Assembly (NCBI GenBank): GCA_036676455.1 | Contig: JAKFCW010000082.1 | Coordinates: 5,944 to 69,943, forward strand | Origin: UBA4093 sp036676455 | GTDB taxonomy: Bacteria; Cyanobacteriota; Sericytochromatia; S15B-MN24; UBA4093 | Length of the DNA: 64,000 nt | Direction of reading: 5' to 3' | In this document: positions 26,360 through 34,481 of the stretch, piece by piece | Layout of the letters: each line of letters opens with the position of its first letter | Position numbering within the stretch: the first letter of the stretch is position 1 | Notes under the pieces: generated by a model | Database searches by the model: none | Told to the model about the DNA's origin: nothing | Seen by the model: only the letters and a program-made list of their open reading frames with translations | Program-made: the position numbers and the translations under genes

Positions 26360-26514
26360 GGCTCTGCCTCCTTGACGGAGTCCCACGCGGCTCACGCCCC
26401 CGGGGGCTCCGAGCGCCATGATAGCACTCCGCCTCCCGCCGGCGCTTCAGCCCCGCGCTCGACCCGGGTATACTGCTCATGAATCCCTGCAGGAACGGGC
26501 CGAAGGAGGCGAAA

Positions 26515-27390
26515 ATGGCATACCCCCGCTGGGCGATCGCACTGGGAGCCACGCTGCTGCTCAGTTCGCCCGCTTGGGCTGCCCAGGGCGCCGCCGAGAA
26601 CCTGGATTTCCGGCTGAGCGTGGAGTCGATTGGCTGGACCAGCAGCGGATTCGTCGTGAAGGCGCAGATCGAGAACCGCACCGGCAGTCCGGACCTCTTC
26701 CTGCACCACGAGGCGAACCACGACGATCCGGAGGCCTTCACGCATACCCCCGGCGCCACCGCGAGCCTGCCGCGCCGGACCTTCACCCTCAAGGGGCTGA
26801 AGACCGCTCGCACGGCGGCCACGCTGGCCTTCGCGGTTTCCCCGGAAGAGGACGCCGGCCTGCTCATCGTGGGAGAGAATCGAGCGCCATACCGGCAGGT
26901 GGCGATCGCCCTCAAGCCCCTGCTTCCCGCTCGTCCCGCACCCCAGCAGCCGCCCGCCGTGCAGGCAGCAGCCGAAAAGCAGCCCCCCCGACCCTCCCCC
27001 ACCAGCAGGACGGAATCCACCGCCGGAATGTCGGCTCCGGAGCCCGGGGTGATCGCGCGCTACATGCCGCCCCACCCGACCTTCGGCGATCTGATCGTGC
27101 TGAAGGAGGGAAAAGCGGGCCCCGGCGGGGAGGGCTGGACCCGCATCTACACCGAGCTTCCCGAGATCGGGCTCGACGAGTTGCAGCGCGTGCTGGAAAG
27201 CCCCGCGCAGATCTGGCAGGGCGGCGGGGGGCATCTCTACATGCGCAACGTGGGGGGCAAGCGCGCCCTGGCCGTCGAGGTCAGGAACGCCGAGGTGATC
27301 TCCGCGCGCTACGTCACTCCCCAGACCCTCGCTCAGGTCGTCGGCCCCAGGACCCGCTATCCGAAGCGCGTCTACATGGGACGCCCCTGA
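26515..27390 (+). CDS. secreted protein of unknown function
   Basis: A 291-residue exported protein. AAGGAGG precedes the ATG, and the signal peptide (MAYPRWAIALGATLLLSSPAWA) ends with an AWA-A signal peptidase I site. A beta-rich domain (about 24-150) follows. A proline-rich linker (about 152-180, LPARPAPQQPPAVQ) comes next. A second small domain (about 190-291, GVIARYMPPHPTFGDLIVL ... RYVTPQTLAQVVGP) completes it. I recognise no family. A TATACT -10 element at 26469-26474 is a plausible promoter, and a perfect palindromic terminator follows, so it is probably monocistronic. Confidence 0.75.
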   Translation: MAYPRWAIALGATLLLSSPAWAAQGAAENLDFRLSVESIGWTSSGFVVKAQIENRTGSPDLFLHHEANHDDPEAFTHTPGATASLPRRTFTLKGLKTARTAATLAFAVSPEEDAGLLIVGENRAPYRQVAIALKPLLPARPAPQQPPAVQAAAEKQPPRPSPTSRTESTAGMSAPEPGVIARYMPPHPTFGDLIVLKEGKAGPGGEGWTRIYTELPEIGLDELQRVLESPAQIWQGGGGHLYMRNVGGKRALAVEVRNAEVISARYVTPQTLAQVVGPRTRYPKRVYMGRP

Positions 27391-27396
27391 AAAGCG

Positions 27397-27426
27397 AAGA
27401 GCGGGACCCGCGCGGGTCCCGCTCTT
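27397..27426. terminator. perfect 30-nt palindromic terminator
   Basis: AAGAGCGGGACCCGC followed by its exact reverse complement, then TTTG. It separates two convergent genes and could serve both. Confidence 0.8.
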
Positions 27427-27436
27427 TGTTCAATGA

Positions 27437-28474
27437 CTAGACGATCGTCAACGCCGACGTGAGCGGCTTGCCCATGACGGCCGAGATCCGGTCGAGCTCG
27501 CCCATCATCGTCCGGAACTGCTCCGGATACAGGCTCTGCGGCCCATCAGACTTGGCCTGGGCCGGATCGCGATGGACCTCGACGATGATGCCGTCGGCGC
27601 CGGCAGCCACCGCCGCCCGGGCGATCGGCATGACCAGCTCGCGGCGGCCGGTGCCGTGGGAGGGATCGGCCACGATGGGCAGGTGAGAGAGCTGCTTGAT
27701 GACCGGAATCGCGTTGATGTCCACCATGTTGCGGGTGTAGGTCTCGAAGGACCGCACGCCACGCTCGCACATGATGACCTGCTCGTTGCCCTCGGCGAGG
27801 ATGTACTCGGCGGCGAGCAACCACTCCTTGAGGGTGGCCGAGAGGCCGCGCTTGAGCATGACGGGCTTGCGGGCACGCCCCGCCCGCTTCAGGAGCGAGA
27901 AGTTCTGCATGTTGCGCGCGCCGATCTGGATGATGTCCGCGTACTCCTCGACCGCATCGAGGCTCTCCAGGTCGATGGCCTCGGTGATGATCGCCAGGCC
28001 GTAGCGATCGCGCGCCTTGGCGAGTAGCTTGAGCCCCTCGATGCCCAGGCCCTGGTACGAGTAGGGGCTGGTGCGAGGCTTGAACGCTCCGCCTCGCAAC
28101 ACGGTGGCTCCCGAGCGCGCGACGGCCTCGGCGGTCTCCATGAGCTGAGCCTCGCTCTCGACCCCGCAGGGGCCGGCCATCACCACGGTTTCGGCCCCGC
28201 CGATCACCGTGCCGTTGAAGAGCGGGATCATCGTGTCCGCCTTCTTCCACTCGCGGCTGACCAGCTTGTAAGGCGACGAGACGCTGATGACCTCCTGGAC
28301 GCCGGGAAGCCCCGCGACCCGCGAGCCGTCGACCGGACCGTCGTTGCCGACCACTCCGATCGCCATTCGCTGCTCCCCGGGAATAGGGCGCGCCTGGTAA
28401 CCCATCTCCTCGATGACCCCCACCACGCGCTGTATCTCTTCCGAACCGGCATCCTGCTGCATGACCACGAGCAT
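27437..28474 (-). CDS. aroF: 3-deoxy-7-phosphoheptulonate (DAHP) synthase
   Basis: First enzyme of the shikimate pathway, joining PEP and erythrose 4-phosphate. The 345-residue protein has an N-terminal ferredoxin-like regulatory domain (1-70), as in the Thermotoga-type class I-beta enzymes that are feedback-inhibited by Tyr or Phe. The TIM-barrel motifs are GPCGVES, GAFKPRTSPYSYQGLG, GARNMQNF, KRGLSATLKEWL, ADPSHGTGRRELV and VEVHRDP. AGAGGAGA precedes the ATG. It is monocistronic. Confidence 0.94.
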   Translation of the reverse strand: MLVVMQQDAGSEEIQRVVGVIEEMGYQARPIPGEQRMAIGVVGNDGPVDGSRVAGLPGVQEVISVSSPYKLVSREWKKADTMIPLFNGTVIGGAETVVMAGPCGVESEAQLMETAEAVARSGATVLRGGAFKPRTSPYSYQGLGIEGLKLLAKARDRYGLAIITEAIDLESLDAVEEYADIIQIGARNMQNFSLLKRAGRARKPVMLKRGLSATLKEWLLAAEYILAEGNEQVIMCERGVRSFETYTRNMVDINAIPVIKQLSHLPIVADPSHGTGRRELVMPIARAAVAAGADGIIVEVHRDPAQAKSDGPQSLYPEQFRTMMGELDRISAVMGKPLTSALTIV

Positions 28475-28697
28475 CCCATCTCTCCTCTAGGGGCGAAACC
28501 AACGGTTGTTCTCTAGTATACCCCCAGAACGTCGGCAAACGGCCAAAATGACCGAAGCCTCCGATTTGACCTAACGATGACCTCACGACATCTTGACGCA
28601 TTGCAAATGGTGATTAAGGCTTGCTAAGCAGTAAACTACCCAAGATGCCCCTCGTCTGCCCGCTGCGGCTCAAGCTGATCCAGCGCAGGAGGTCGTG

Positions 28698-30968
28698 ATG
28701 CTGATACAAGCCAACTTGCCTCGTAACCCGTATGCGACCCTGGCCCTGATGACGCGGCAAGGGGCCGTGGAACAAGCAGAAACCTCCCAAGGCATGCCTC
28801 AGGCGCGCGCTCCCCTGGCGCGCCGCCTCAATCCGCCCCTCGCGCACTCCACTCCGGTCCTGCGCAGCCAGCTCATGGCCCGCGCCGAGCGCTACGAGGG
28901 TCTGGGCGAGCGCATCACCGCGCTGCGAACCGCCCTCAAGCAATTCAGCACCCCGGCCTCGCTGGGAAGCCCGGCGCTCGGCCTCGGCGCCCTGTCCCTC
29001 GCCTTGACGCCGGGCGCTACGGGATCTTCGTTGGGCTCCCCCACGGCACCGACCTCAGGCTCCAGCCCAGGCGCCGGCGGCACGGCGCCGACCTCGCCCG
29101 GCACGTCGACCACCACGACGACGCGCACGGTCTTGCACTCCGCGACCATGCTCTCCGAGCAGGCGATCGCCCTCACGCCCGGAACCCCCGGCGAAGCCGG
29201 CCAGCCCGCCACCCATGCCACCCTGGTCACCGGCGCCGTCGCCCTGAGCCCCGATGCCGTCTCGACCGCCGAACTTCGCGGCGCCAAGGTCCAGATTGAC
29301 AACGACAAGGACAAGGACGGCATCACCCGCTTCGGCAGCATGGAGATCAACGGAACGAGCATCACGTTCGATGCCTTCAAGGGGTCCTCGGTCGAGGATG
29401 CCGCCAAGTTCCTGGCCGCGCGGATCAACGAGTTCCAGGATCAAACGGGCGTCGTGGCCTCGGTCGATGACGCTGACCGGCAGCGCCTCGTGCTCAGGGC
29501 CACGGTCGCGGGCAGCGGCGGTCGCATCATGATCGACGACGTGAAGAAGGCCAGCACCGACAAGGGATCGATCGGCTTCCAGAAGAACGACTTCGACCGC
29601 GGCAGCGAGAGCGCGACCGACCTCGGCGAGGTCACGATCAACGGCGTCCGCACGAGCTTCGGCACCAAGACGTACGCCAGCCTCCAGGACGCGCTGGAGT
29701 TCATGAAGACGCGCCTGAACGAGGACCATGCCGGCAAGCTGGAAGCCTCGATCCAGGGCGAGCGGCTGGTGCTGACCACGCTCGCTAGCGGCCTCGACTC
29801 GGCCATCCGCGTCGACGCCGTCACGCGCGGCACCGACCGCAAGAGCTCCAACGACGGCAGCAACGGCTTTACTGCCGGCACCCTGGCCCGCGGCAGCGAC
29901 GCGCAGCCCGGCACGCCTGGCAATCCCGGCATCACCGACTTCGGCCGGATCACCATCAACGGCATCGAGACCGTGTTCGGCACGATCGACAACGGCGACC
30001 ACGATGCCGGCTCGGCGGCCCGCTTCCTCGCCGAGCGGATCAACGAAACCAACCAGACGGTTCGCGCCACGGTCGAAGACGGGCGGCTCAAGCTGACCTC
30101 GACGGGACAAGGCCCGGACGCGACCATCCGGATCGACGCCCTGAGCGCCGATTCCGACGGCGACCGCGACAACGACCGCGAGGTCGGGTTCGTGGCGGGA
30201 GCGCAGGCCTCCGGGCGCGAGACCACGGAAACCATCACCACGACCACGGGCTCGACCGGTTCCTTTTCGACGGGCTCCGCCTCGTCGACGGCTGCGGCAA
30301 GCAGCGCTAGACCGACCGGCAGCGCATCCGGCGAGGGAACGAGCGGGCTGACGACCGAAGAGAGCGCTCACCTTTCCGGCCAGGCCAGGGAGTGGACGCG
30401 ATTGACGAACGCTTACCTCTCCGCCCTGGACGAGCGCTCGCAGGAGCAAGCTAACGGGGGGATGCGGGCCTTCGGTCGCACCATCGCGAGCATGTTGCAG
30501 CAAGACAAGGAGCTTGCCGCCGTGGGGGTCAAGGTTGACAAAGGACGCCTCACCCTCGACGAAGCGGCCTTCACCAGGGCCCTCGAGTCGGATCCGCAAG
30601 CGGCGATGGAAGCCCTGGGGCAGTTCCGCGATACGCTCGATCCCTTGCTCGCCTCGCAGGCCCATGCCATGGACTTCATGCGAGGCGTGGCAGAAGCCAC
30701 GCGCGATCGGGCTCCCGAGATCAGCCAGGCCAAGACCATGATCTACAAGCTGGAGCAGCGCAGCAAGGATGTCTCCGAGTGGCTGTCGTCCCTTGAGAAG
30801 CTGGTCCCGGAGCTCTCCGAGCAGTCGGATCGGCTCCGCAAGTTGGGAGCGGCCGACGAGGATGCCGAGGCAGACGACAAGGACGTGAGCAAGGACGAAA
30901 CCGAGAAGGAGACGTCCCCGGCCGTCACGGGCTGGGAGCTCTGGAAGCAAGAAGAGGACCGTCCGTAA
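28698..30968 (+). CDS. FliD-like protein with three flagellin hook-IN-type repeats
   Basis: A 756-residue protein; AGGAGG lies five bases before the ATG. An N-terminal helical stretch (about 40-90) is followed by a Thr/Ser/Gly/Pro-rich linker. Three repeats of roughly 100 residues follow (about 210-515), each opening with a strand-turn like FGSMEINGTSITF, GEVTINGVRTSFG or GRITINGIETVFG and later a (I/V)xAxVxDxRLxLxS stretch, the pattern of the hook-associated IN motif. After a low-complexity Ser/Thr linker comes a long helical C-terminal domain. This order fits FliD-like filament caps. No flagellar gene is in the window and no signal peptide is visible. The role is uncertain. Confidence 0.6.
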   Translation: MLIQANLPRNPYATLALMTRQGAVEQAETSQGMPQARAPLARRLNPPLAHSTPVLRSQLMARAERYEGLGERITALRTALKQFSTPASLGSPALGLGALSLALTPGATGSSLGSPTAPTSGSSPGAGGTAPTSPGTSTTTTTRTVLHSATMLSEQAIALTPGTPGEAGQPATHATLVTGAVALSPDAVSTAELRGAKVQIDNDKDKDGITRFGSMEINGTSITFDAFKGSSVEDAAKFLAARINEFQDQTGVVASVDDADRQRLVLRATVAGSGGRIMIDDVKKASTDKGSIGFQKNDFDRGSESATDLGEVTINGVRTSFGTKTYASLQDALEFMKTRLNEDHAGKLEASIQGERLVLTTLASGLDSAIRVDAVTRGTDRKSSNDGSNGFTAGTLARGSDAQPGTPGNPGITDFGRITINGIETVFGTIDNGDHDAGSAARFLAERINETNQTVRATVEDGRLKLTSTGQGPDATIRIDALSADSDGDRDNDREVGFVAGAQASGRETTETITTTTGSTGSFSTGSASSTAAASSARPTGSASGEGTSGLTTEESAHLSGQAREWTRLTNAYLSALDERSQEQANGGMRAFGRTIASMLQQDKELAAVGVKVDKGRLTLDEAAFTRALESDPQAAMEALGQFRDTLDPLLASQAHAMDFMRGVAEATRDRAPEISQAKTMIYKLEQRSKDVSEWLSSLEKLVPELSEQSDRLRKLGAADEDAEADDKDVSKDETEKETSPAVTGWELWKQEEDRP

Positions 30969-30980
30969 GGGCGGTCCTCT
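30953..30980 (+). terminator. terminator overlapping the 3' end of the FliD-like gene
   Basis: AGAGGACCG pairs with CGGTCCTCT around the stop codon, followed by CTCTTATT. Confidence 0.7.
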
Positions 30981-31001
30981 CTCTTATTGCTGGGTCCTGG
31001 C

Positions 31002-31382
31002 TTAGCAGCAGCCGCCGGAGCCGCACCCACAGCCGCCGTGGGACTTGGCCGGAGCCTCTTCCTTGGGACGGGACGAACCGCAGCCGCAGCCCGACGCCGC
31101 GTTGGGGTTGGAGATCGTGAAGCCACCGCCCATCGGCTCATTCTTGAAGCCAATCTCGGCCCCCTCGAGGTGCTGGGCGCTGAAGGGATCGATGACGATG
31201 CGCAGGCCGTCGACCTGGTATTCCTGGTCGTTCGCCTTGGCCTCGTCGAGGCCCATGCCGTAGTTGAAGCCGGAGCAACCACCACCGGGCTTCACGAAGA
31301 CCCGCAGGGCGAGGTCGGTGCGCGACTGGGCCGCGAGGGCCTCTTGAAGCTTTTCCTTCGCTTCGGGGGAAACAATGACCAT
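31002..31382 (-). CDS. erpA: A-type iron-sulfur carrier (ErpA/IscA family) with Cys-rich tail
   Basis: A 126-residue HesB-like protein that carries or transfers Fe-S clusters. The three canonical cysteines are C36 (GGGCSGF), C99 and C101 (GCGCGSS). Beyond the usual C-terminus there is a tail of about 25 residues with four more cysteines (C118, C120, C125, C126) in a Gly/Cys-rich CGCGSGGCC ending, which is not normal for the family. GGAGG precedes the ATG. It has its own promoter and is not next to other isc or suf genes. ErpA versus IscA cannot be separated by sequence alone. Confidence 0.88.
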   Translation of the reverse strand: MVIVSPEAKEKLQEALAAQSRTDLALRVFVKPGGGCSGFNYGMGLDEAKANDQEYQVDGLRIVIDPFSAQHLEGAEIGFKNEPMGGGFTISNPNAASGCGCGSSRPKEEAPAKSHGGCGCGSGGCC

Positions 31383-31423
31383 GAACGGGACCTCCAGGGG
31401 ATCGCATTGGATAACCTGGTTTC

Positions 31424-31453
31424 ATTATACCCGCTCTGCCGTCCCCGCCTCAA
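31424..31453 (-). promoter_or_regulatory. sigma-70-type promoter for the A-type Fe-S carrier gene
   Basis: On the minus strand, TTGAGG (31453-31448), an 18-base spacer and a consensus TATAAT (31429-31424). The predicted start near 31417 leaves a leader of about 35 bases. Confidence 0.65.
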
Positions 31454-31549
31454 GCACTTTCAAGGCGCAGGCAAGGATCGGCCCCGGGGGACAGATAACG
31501 TCATGGTTGCATGTTCCATGCCGTCGAAGGCCGTGTCACGGAGGTAGAG

Positions 31550-32755
31550 ATGTTCGATAGCCTAGCGCCCCGCAAGCCGCTCGCCCTTGCCCTGGGAGTC
31601 TCGCTGCTCCTGGTGAGTGGGTGTCAGAGCCTCTCGGGGAGCGGCTCACACCTCGCCAAGACCGAAGCCTCGGCGGCATCCTCGGCCGAAGCGACCGCGC
31701 TGCCTGCCAACGCCGAGATCCGTCCCTACCTCCAGAACGTCACGACCGACGGGATCACCATCCTCTGGCGCAGCGCCAAGAAGGGCGTCGGCGAGGTCAC
31801 GGTGACGGGGCCCGACGGCCAAACCCAGCGCCTCACGGAGCCCGCGGCCGTTCAGGACCACCGGATCCGCCTCACGGGCCTCCATGCAGGCAAGACCTAC
31901 CGCTACTCCGTCACCCAGGAGGGCCGCAGCATCTGGACCAGCGAGTTCGTCACGGCGCGGCCGCGCGGCCAGAACGGCTTCACCTTCGGCGTCATGGGCG
32001 ACATGGGCAAGGGCACGCCCGAGCAGTTCGCGATCGCCAAGCAACTGGCCAAGTACGATCCCGAGTTCACCCTCTTGACCGGCGACATCGTCTACTTCCG
32101 CGGGGCCGAGGGCGACTACCTGCCCAAGTACTTCCAGCCCTACCAGGACCTGATCGACGACCAGGTCTTCTTCCCGACCTTGGGCAACCACGACATCCTG
32201 ACCTGGCTCGGCAAGCCCTACTTCCGCTTCTTCGAGCTTCCCACCGGCAACGTCGAGGCCGCGTCGCGCTACTACCAGTTCTCGTACGGCGACGTGGACT
32301 TCTTCGGGCTGGACTCGAACCAGGCGTTCACCAAGATCCTGCCCCAGTACCGCTGGGTGAAGGCCGCCCTCGAGGGCTCCACGGCGAAGTGGAAGATCGT
32401 CTTCTTCCATCACCCGCCCTTCTCGGCGGGCCAGCACGGGGACGACAAGGGGGTCCAGGAGCACCTCGTCCCGCTCTTCGAGCAATACGGGGTGGACGTG
32501 GTCTTCGCCGGACACGAGCACAACTACGAGCGCATCAAGCCCATGCGGATCGACGGGAACGCCGGTCGCCCCATCACCTACATCGTGACGGGCGGCGGCG
32601 GCACGGATCTTCGCCCGGTCGGCAAGAACGCGCGGACCGCGTACTCCGAGAGCATCCACCACTTCATGGGCGTCAAGGTGGAGGACCGGCAGATCTCCAT
32701 CCAGGCCATCGACCAGGGCGGCCGGGTCTTCGACGCGACCGTCGTCACGAAGTAA
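31550..32755 (+). CDS. purple acid phosphatase-like metallophosphoesterase, lipoprotein
   Basis: A 401-residue exported enzyme. GGAGG precedes the ATG at 31550 and the lipobox is LLVSGC. Residues about 50-140 form a fibronectin III-like domain typical of purple acid phosphatase N-termini (EIRPYLQNVTTDGITILWRS). The metallophosphatase core follows, with FGVMGDMGKG, LLTGDIVY, PTLGNHD, FHHPPFS and FAGHEHNYER supplying the dinuclear metal ligands. It is probably a surface phosphatase acting on phosphomonoesters; the substrate is not known. A strong bidirectional terminator follows. Confidence 0.92.
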   Translation: MFDSLAPRKPLALALGVSLLLVSGCQSLSGSGSHLAKTEASAASSAEATALPANAEIRPYLQNVTTDGITILWRSAKKGVGEVTVTGPDGQTQRLTEPAAVQDHRIRLTGLHAGKTYRYSVTQEGRSIWTSEFVTARPRGQNGFTFGVMGDMGKGTPEQFAIAKQLAKYDPEFTLLTGDIVYFRGAEGDYLPKYFQPYQDLIDDQVFFPTLGNHDILTWLGKPYFRFFELPTGNVEAASRYYQFSYGDVDFFGLDSNQAFTKILPQYRWVKAALEGSTAKWKIVFFHHPPFSAGQHGDDKGVQEHLVPLFEQYGVDVVFAGHEHNYERIKPMRIDGNAGRPITYIVTGGGGTDLRPVGKNARTAYSESIHHFMGVKVEDRQISIQAIDQGGRVFDATVVTK

Positions 32756-32763
32756 GCCGGAAC

Positions 32764-32811
32764 CCAAGCAAAGCCCCCCGCGCCGATGCCGGCGCGGGGG
32801 GCTTTGCTTGG
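32764..32811. terminator. bidirectional terminator, 21-bp stem
   Basis: CCAAGCAAAGCCCCCCGCGCC and its exact reverse complement enclose a six-base loop between convergent genes, with A- and T-containing flanks on both sides. Confidence 0.85.
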
Positions 32812-32813
32812 GG

Positions 32814-33773
32814 CTAAACGCTGGGAAGGCGCTTCACGGCGGCCGCGTACTCGTCGAGCATGGCGCGGAGCACGTCGCCGGCGGGCCGGATGTCGCGGAT
32901 GAGGCCGCTGACCTGCCCGACCTCGATCTCGCCCTCGTCGAGGTTCCCCTCGTGGATGGCGAGGCGCGCGCGCCCGGAGCCCAGCAGCTCGGAGAGCTCC
33001 TCCTTGGTGGCGCCGCGGGCCTCGGCCTCCATGACCTGCTTAGCGAACGCGTTCACCAGCAGCCGGACCGGGATGACCTTCTTCATGACGAGGCGGGTCT
33101 GGCCCTCATCGGCGCTCACGATGGCCTCCTTGAAGGCCTGGTGCGCCGACGACTCGGTCGTGGCGGCGAAGCGCGTGCCCACCTGGACCCCGTCGGCGCC
33201 CAGCGCGAAGGCGGCGGCCATGGCGCGGCCGTCGCCGATGCCTCCCGCGGCGATCACGGGGATGGTGACGGCATCCACGACCTGGGGCACCAGGACCATG
33301 GTGGTGGTCTCGTCGGGGCTGTTATGGCCTCCGGCCTCGAAGCCCTCGGCCACCACCGCGTCGCAGCCAGCCGCCTGGGACTTCACGGCGTGCTTGGCCG
33401 ATGCCACCACCTGGACGACCGTGCAGCCGCGCTCCTTGAGCATGGCGGTGTACTTGGTCGGGCTGCCGCCGGACATGAAGAAGATGCGCACGCCCTCTTC
33501 GAGGGCGATCGCCACCCACTCGTCCGTGTACTTGTAAAAGAGCGGCATGTTCACGCCGAAGGGCTTGTTGGTGAGGCTCTTGGCCTTGCGAAGCTGCTCG
33601 CGGAAGGTGTCGGGGCGCATCGAGCCGGCCCCCACCAGGCCCAGGCCGCCGGCGTTGGAGACCGCCGCGGCGAGCTTGCCGCCCGAGACCCAGATCATGC
33701 CGGCCTGGATGATGGGATAGCGGATGCCGAAGAGGTCGGTGAGGCGGGTGCGAAGAGTCGATTGGTCGGTCAT
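32814..33773 (-). CDS. FMN-dependent nitronate monooxygenase / enoyl-ACP reductase II family protein
   Basis: A 319-residue TIM-barrel flavoprotein of the NMO/FabK family: PIIQAGMIWVSGGKLAAAVSNAGGLGLVG, AEGFEAGGHNS, PVIAAGGIGDGRAMAAAFALGADGVQVGTRF. The ATG at 33773 is preceded by AGGAAG. The AGGH histidine fits both nitronate monooxygenase and FabK, and sequence alone cannot separate the two. No fatty-acid synthesis genes are near. Confidence 0.85.
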   Translation of the reverse strand: MTDQSTLRTRLTDLFGIRYPIIQAGMIWVSGGKLAAAVSNAGGLGLVGAGSMRPDTFREQLRKAKSLTNKPFGVNMPLFYKYTDEWVAIALEEGVRIFFMSGGSPTKYTAMLKERGCTVVQVVASAKHAVKSQAAGCDAVVAEGFEAGGHNSPDETTTMVLVPQVVDAVTIPVIAAGGIGDGRAMAAAFALGADGVQVGTRFAATTESSAHQAFKEAIVSADEGQTRLVMKKVIPVRLLVNAFAKQVMEAEARGATKEELSELLGSGRARLAIHEGNLDEGEIEVGQVSGLIRDIRPAGDVLRAMLDEYAAAVKRLPSV

Positions 33774-34097
33774 GAGCGCTTCCTGCAAGTCGAGGCGAAA
33801 CGCTCCCATGGTAGCACAGCGCAAACCGCCCCCGCCGCGGGCCGGCCACGGCCAAAAAAATACCGGTGATCCAGAAGATCACCGGTGGGCTTGAGAGCGT
33901 GCAAAAGTGGTGTGGCGAAGAGGCGGCGATCGGAAAAGAAGGCTCTCAAGAGCTGAAGGGAGGCGGCGACGTGACGAGGATTCCCTTCGAGCGCATCATC
34001 AGGGCGCGAATCCGCCCTGTGACAGGGTTTGCAGGCTTGCTTGCCTGCTCTAGAACCCACTATACCGCGAAACCCTCCGCATGAGGTTAAGATCTGG
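33774..34097 (-). terminator. intergenic region with a minus-strand terminator at 33862-33886
   Basis: A 10-bp stem (ACCGGTGATC / GATCACCGGT, loop CAGAA) with an A-run on its left at 33854-33860, i.e. a U-tract for minus-strand transcripts coming from the ferredoxin gene. Two smaller hairpins lie at 34000-34019 (CAGGGCG / CGCCCTG) and 34031-34048 (GCAGGC / GCCTGC). No coding sequence is supported here. Confidence 0.7.
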
Positions 34098-34469
34098 TTA
34101 AGAATTGGGCGATTCTTCGGGGGCAGTAGGGCGCGGCTTGGGGAAGGCCTCTTCGGCCTCGCTCGGCATCTTCAGGCGCTCCACGATCGCGCCCTCGACC
34201 GTGGCGTCGAGGATGGCGTCGACATCGTCCAGGGTGACGCCGGAGTACCAGGTCCCCTCGGGGTAGATCACGACGTTGGGGCCCCACTGGCAAGGCTTCA
34301 GGCAGTTCGAGGAGTTGGCCATCACCGTGCCGTGCAAGTTCCGGGCGTGAATCCGGGACTTGAAGGCGGTGAAGATGTCCCCCGCCCCCTTCTCGCCGCA
34401 GGATCCCTTGGGGTTGCCGGGGGGGCGCGTGTTGGTGCAAATGAAGAGGTGGTGCTTGGGAGTGGCCAT
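34098..34469 (-). CDS. thioredoxin-like [2Fe-2S] ferredoxin
   Basis: A 123-residue ferredoxin of the thioredoxin-fold (Shethna I-like) type. The cluster ligands are C11 (HLFICTNTRP), C24 (KGSCGEKGA), C56 and C60 (NCLKPCQWGP). The VVIYPEGTWYSGVTLDDVDAIL stretch is diagnostic. A Pro-rich C-terminal tail follows. The gene sits 12 bases after the HEAT-repeat gene on the same strand, so the two are probably co-transcribed. It is a cytoplasmic electron carrier; the partner is unknown. Confidence 0.9.
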   Translation of the reverse strand: MATPKHHLFICTNTRPPGNPKGSCGEKGAGDIFTAFKSRIHARNLHGTVMANSSNCLKPCQWGPNVVIYPEGTWYSGVTLDDVDAILDATVEGAIVERLKMPSEAEEAFPKPRPTAPEESPNS

Positions 34470-34481
34470 GGCGTTCCCTTT

